From positions 407,754,565 through 407,818,564 of the forward strand of contig NC_053392.1 of the NCBI RefSeq assembly GCF_905171765.1: a stretch of 64,000 nt of DNA, read 5' to 3'. The notes below the pieces were generated by a model, which did no database searches, was not told the origin of the DNA, and saw only the letters and a program-made list of their open reading frames with translations. Made by a program: the position numbers and the translations under genes. The DNA is from Bufo bufo. Taxonomy: Eukaryota; Chordata; Amphibia; Anura; Bufonidae. Position 1 is the first letter of the stretch. Each line of letters opens with the position of its first letter. Positions 61,196 through 64,000 of this stretch are shown one piece after another.

Positions 61196-61513
61196 AGGGG
61201 TTGTCCAGGCTTTTAGTATTGATGACCTATCCTCAGCAAAGGTTATCAATATCAGATCAGCGGGGGCCTAACATCCAGCACCCCCACCATTCAGCTGTAC
61301 GAGGAGATGTGCCATCTCCCTTCTCTCTTCCTGTCCACTGCTGCAGTCTATGGTCTTTGCCAGAGATCGCAGCGGTGAACAGAAAGAGAGAAGGGAGAAA
61401 ACATTTGCGCGTGCCCCGTCTCCTCCTGCCAGGTGTCAGACCCCCGCTGATGAGCTGTACGAGGAGACAGCTGATCTGATATTGATGACCTAGTAAAAGC
61501 CCAGACAACCTTT
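61196..61513. mobile_element. TTAA-flanked MITE, 318 bp
   Basis: TTAA at 61192-61195 and 61514-61517 brackets AGGGGTTGTCCAGGC and the mirror GCCCAGACAACCTTT. Inside, GATGACCTATCCTCAG and TGATATTGATGACC are further inverted words. It is a relative of the MITE at 31385, sharing AGGGGTTGTCC. Confidence 0.78.
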
Positions 61514-61517
61514 TTAA

Positions 61518-62234
61518 ATGCCTTTGTGAGCTGGATAATAGAAACTCTGTGTGCTCATTACTTTATAGGTAGCTCATAGCTGCCTTTGTTAGGCCACATT
61601 TAGATATGGCAGATGTCGCAGATTTCCTGTGTGTGGATTCGCACAGTAAACAGTACATAAATCAGGCAAGTAAAAATAAAATATAGCACTGTTAACATTT
61701 AGAAAATTAATGAATATGCCGTGAATGTAATTTGGCCGAAGAAAGACATCAGTCCTTAATCTTGATATGACTTGTGTGTGCAATATAGATTTCCACTATT
61801 TCTATAATTCAAAGCCACTTCAGGAGATGAAGAAGGTACCAGAAATCAACAGTGTTTTTTGCATGGACACAGAGCTTTGCTCATTTGCCATAACAGAAGC
61901 CATGCATTAAACAGTAAAAAAAAAACATGGGGGTAATTTTTCAAACTGGTGTAAAGTAGAACTGGCTTAGTTGACCATAGCAACCAATCAGATCACCCTG
62001 TACGGCACAAAAATGTGCATATTAGTATACACCCAGATTGTTAATTAATAAGATGACTCAAAAATGTAATGATAGATGACAAATGGTCACATCACTGCTT
62101 CATCCACAGCAAAACATATTTGAGGCCCATAAATGGGTGAAGAAGAAAAAAAAGAGACGCATCTACTGAACACCGCTTTGTTCCAGCAGCAAGGCCCCTC
62201 TCCCTACTCATTCGCTGACTGGCATCCACGGTGA
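61518..62234. other. Intronic sequence, no call
   Basis: Nothing recognisable beyond short A-runs. Confidence 0.45.
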
Positions 62235-62440
62235 CAGTGGCGTAACTACCGGGGAAGCAGGGGAAGCAGCTGCTTCGGGGCCCGGGCTGCCAAGGGGGCC
62301 TGGCGTCGGCAGCGTGTGTGACAGTTTATTTTCAAGTTCTATCGATGTCTTAACTGTTCAGGGCCCCTTCACAGCAGCTGACCAGGCTCGCTCGCTAATA
62401 TGATCTAATCTTTCTGTCTCCTAAAGTCTTCTGATCTGTC

Positions 62441-62516
62441 TGGGATTCAAACCCACGACCTCCAAAGTCTGAGTGTATCAGAGGCAAAGCATTAACCCTC
62501 ACAACCATAAAGGCTG
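62441..62516 (-). repeat. tRNA-like SINE sequence, minus copy
   Basis: Read on the minus strand it contains GTTAATGCTTTGCCTCTGA, an insertion relative to the plus copy, and GTGGGTTTGAATCCCAG, a T-arm with box B in which C is changed to T. It mirrors the plus-strand copy at 62741-62819. Confidence 0.65.
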
Positions 62517-62740
62517 CATTACAACTAACTGAGATCTACTGTTATAGCTGGCTAAGTGTACAGCTATACACATGACAGCTGCCCCAACACACCCAGCACT
62601 GCTATATCTCTATATGACAGCTGTCCCAGCACACTCAGCTGGGACAGCTGTCTTGGCCCTCATCTATACACATGAGCAGCTGTCATGTGTATAGATGTAC
62701 ACTTAACAGTAGAAGTCTCAAATTTTTTCAGTCAGCAGCA

Positions 62741-62819
62741 AGGTGTCTCCTATGGTCTAGTGGTTAGATGCTTTGCCTCTGATACAGAAGGTCGTGGGTT
62801 CGAATCCCAGCAGAAACCT
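62741..62819 (+). repeat. tRNA-like SINE sequence, plus copy
   Basis: GGTTCGAATCC is a perfect RNA polymerase III box B in a TGGG/CCCA T-stem (62795-62809). GGTCTAGTGGTTAGATG resembles box A. AGGTGTCT (62741-62748) pairs with AGAAACCT (62812-62819) at seven of eight positions as an acceptor stem. The anticodon arm folds poorly, so a functional tRNA gene is unlikely. Confidence 0.65.
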
Positions 62820-62974
62820 TTTCTTAAATATAAGCACTGACTCCATATATGGACATACAGAGCGGGACACAGGAAGAGGCTGTATTGCATCGCTGACATG
62901 GAGGTAAGTAGAAGTGTTTATATATATTTTTTTAATACCCGACTGTTACTGCCATGGGGGGAGCGGGGGGCACT

Positions 62975-63790
62975 TGATACTGGCACATGGGGGGAGGCAC
63001 CTGATACTGGCACATGGGGGGGGGGGGGAAGAGAGGCACCTGATACTGGCACCTGGGGGGGAGGGGGGGTTGGCACCTGATACTGGGAGGCACCTGATAC
63101 TGGCACATGGGGGGGGGGGAGAGGGGTTGGCACCTGATACTGGCACCTGGGGGGAGGGGTTGGCACCTGATACTGGCACATGGGGGGGGGGGGGAGAGGC
63201 ACCTGATACTGGCACCTGGGGGGGGGGAGAGGGGTTGGCGCCTGATACTGGCACCTGGGGGGGGGGGGGGGTTGGCATCTGATACTGGCACATGGGGGGG
63301 GGAAGAGAGGCACCTGATACTGGCACATGGGGGTGGGAGAGGGGTTGGCACCTGATACTGGCACCTGGGGGGGGAGGGGGGGTTGGCACCTGATACTGGC
63401 ACATGGGGGGGGGAGAGAGGCACCTGATATTGGCACATGGGGGGGGAGAGGGGTTGGCACCTGATACTGGCACCTGGGGGGGGAGGGGGGGTTGGCACCT
63501 GATACTGGCACATGGGGGGGATGCACCTGATGCTGGCACATGGGGGGAGGCACCTGATACTGGCACATGGGGGGGGAGAGAGGCATCTGATACTGGCACA
63601 TGGGGGGGAGAGGGGTTGGCACCTGATACTGGCACCTGGGGGGGAAGGGGGGGTTGGCACCTGATACTGGCACACGGGGGGGGGGACAGGCGAGGCACTT
63701 GATACTGGCACTTTTTTTTGTGGGGGGGGAGATGGCACTATAATACTGGGACATGTGGGGGGGGGGGAGGAGAGAGGCACTTGATACTGG
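62975..63790. repeat. G-rich minisatellite, GGCACCTGATACTGGCACATGG unit
   Basis: About two dozen units of roughly 25-35 bp consist of GGCACCTGATACTGGCAC plus a variable G-run, with GAGAGGGGTT inserted in some. All six long frames across it, including the proline-rich minus-strand ones of up to 300 codons, are repeat artefacts. The G-runs could form quadruplexes. Confidence 0.92.
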
Positions 63791-64000
63791 CACATGATGG
63801 GGGGGCATTATGGGGGACACTAGGCCGGCAGCCTATCAGAGGCCGGACACTGAGGGGCATCTACTGGGGCACTATATATGGGGCATTTTATACTGGTACA
63901 TTATGGGGGGCACTAGCAGGAAGGGGGGAGAGGAGCACTAAGGGGCATTTACTGGGGGAACTATATAGGGGTATTTTATACTGGGACATTATGGGGGCAC

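Larger units (their letters stand above)
62235..64000. mobile_element. hAT-like repeat running off the window end
   Basis: It starts CAGTGGCGTAACTACCGGGG, a terminus I recognise from vertebrate hAT non-autonomous repeats. The part from 62840 (GACACAGGAAGAGGCTG...GACATGGAGGTAAGTA) parallels 30070-30130 of the hAT-type element at 29759, and the GGCAGCCTATCAGAGGCCGG near 63827 parallels 30010-30030. The two share interior sequence despite different left ends. The right terminus is beyond the window. Confidence 0.6.

Noticed and set aside
62741..62819. Functional tRNA gene
   Set aside because: Box B and the acceptor stem are good, but the anticodon arm does not form a proper five-pair stem with a seven-base loop, and an inverted relative sits nearby, so a SINE origin is more likely.
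62918..63820. Long proline-rich minus-strand frames (up to 300 codons) that look like a collagen- or extensin-like protein
   Set aside because: They are translations of a G-rich minisatellite. Three minus frames and several plus frames are open simultaneously and repeat the same unit.

Overview
The window is vertebrate nuclear DNA, most likely from a frog or toad. It holds five short minus-strand exons of a PDE10A-type cyclic nucleotide phosphodiesterase spread over about 47 kb. Almost everything between them is transposable elements. The amphibian assignment is an inference. It rests on the abundance of Harbinger-like MITEs with TWA target sites, TTAA-flanked MITEs, chromodomain Gypsy elements, Penelope-like foldbacks and Tc1 elements. 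No marker in the sequence fixes the species.

Host gene. In transcript order the exons are 60331-60517 (second GAF domain, NKXnFX3DE motif), 59925-60067 and 58216-58299 (linker), 17553-17703 (start of the catalytic domain, HNWKH) and 13681-13836 (metal-binding HDLDHRG). All five have AG acceptors and GT donors, compatible phases and no stops. The intron between 58216 and 17703 is about 40.5 kb and holds most of the mobile DNA. Neither the preceding nor the following coding exon was found in the window.

Layout. 1-4.7 kb: minisatellites and a mosaic of dispersed repeats. 4.68-9.99 kb: Gypsy-1, a complete but dead chromodomain Gypsy element with 543-bp LTRs and a 5-bp target duplication. 11-13 kb: a decayed Tc1 element and TTAA MITEs. 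14-16.6 kb: a Harbinger-like MITE and a foldback element. 20.2-21.7 kb: a dead CR1/L2-type LINE. 21.7-28.7 kb: an L1-type LINE on the minus strand, cut into at least six pieces by five DNA-transposon insertions. 29.8-31.1 kb: an hAT-like element. 31.4-41.5 kb: a four-level nest (TTAA MITE, then Gypsy-2, then Gypsy-3, then a 1.6-kb palindrome). 41.5-45.2 kb: a second Penelope-like sequence split by an hAT element that itself contains a palindrome. 45.3-57.2 kb: an endogenous retrovirus with a tRNA-Gln-type primer site, a deleted pol core, an env-like reading frame and several younger insertions. 62.2 kb to the end: an hAT-like repeat made mostly of a GGCACCTGATACTGG minisatellite, preceded by an inverted pair of tRNA-like SINE sequences.

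Main discovery candidates. Three type-I hammerhead ribozyme motifs can be folded by eye. Two are mirror copies near the centre of the 1.6-kb palindrome. The third, in the Penelope-like sequence near 44.0 kb, has the same core but a divergent stem I. Thirteen-base target duplications flank the palindrome and an independent foldback near 16 kb, suggesting a common class of inverted-repeat retroelement. No prokaryotic features, CRISPR arrays or rRNA genes were seen.
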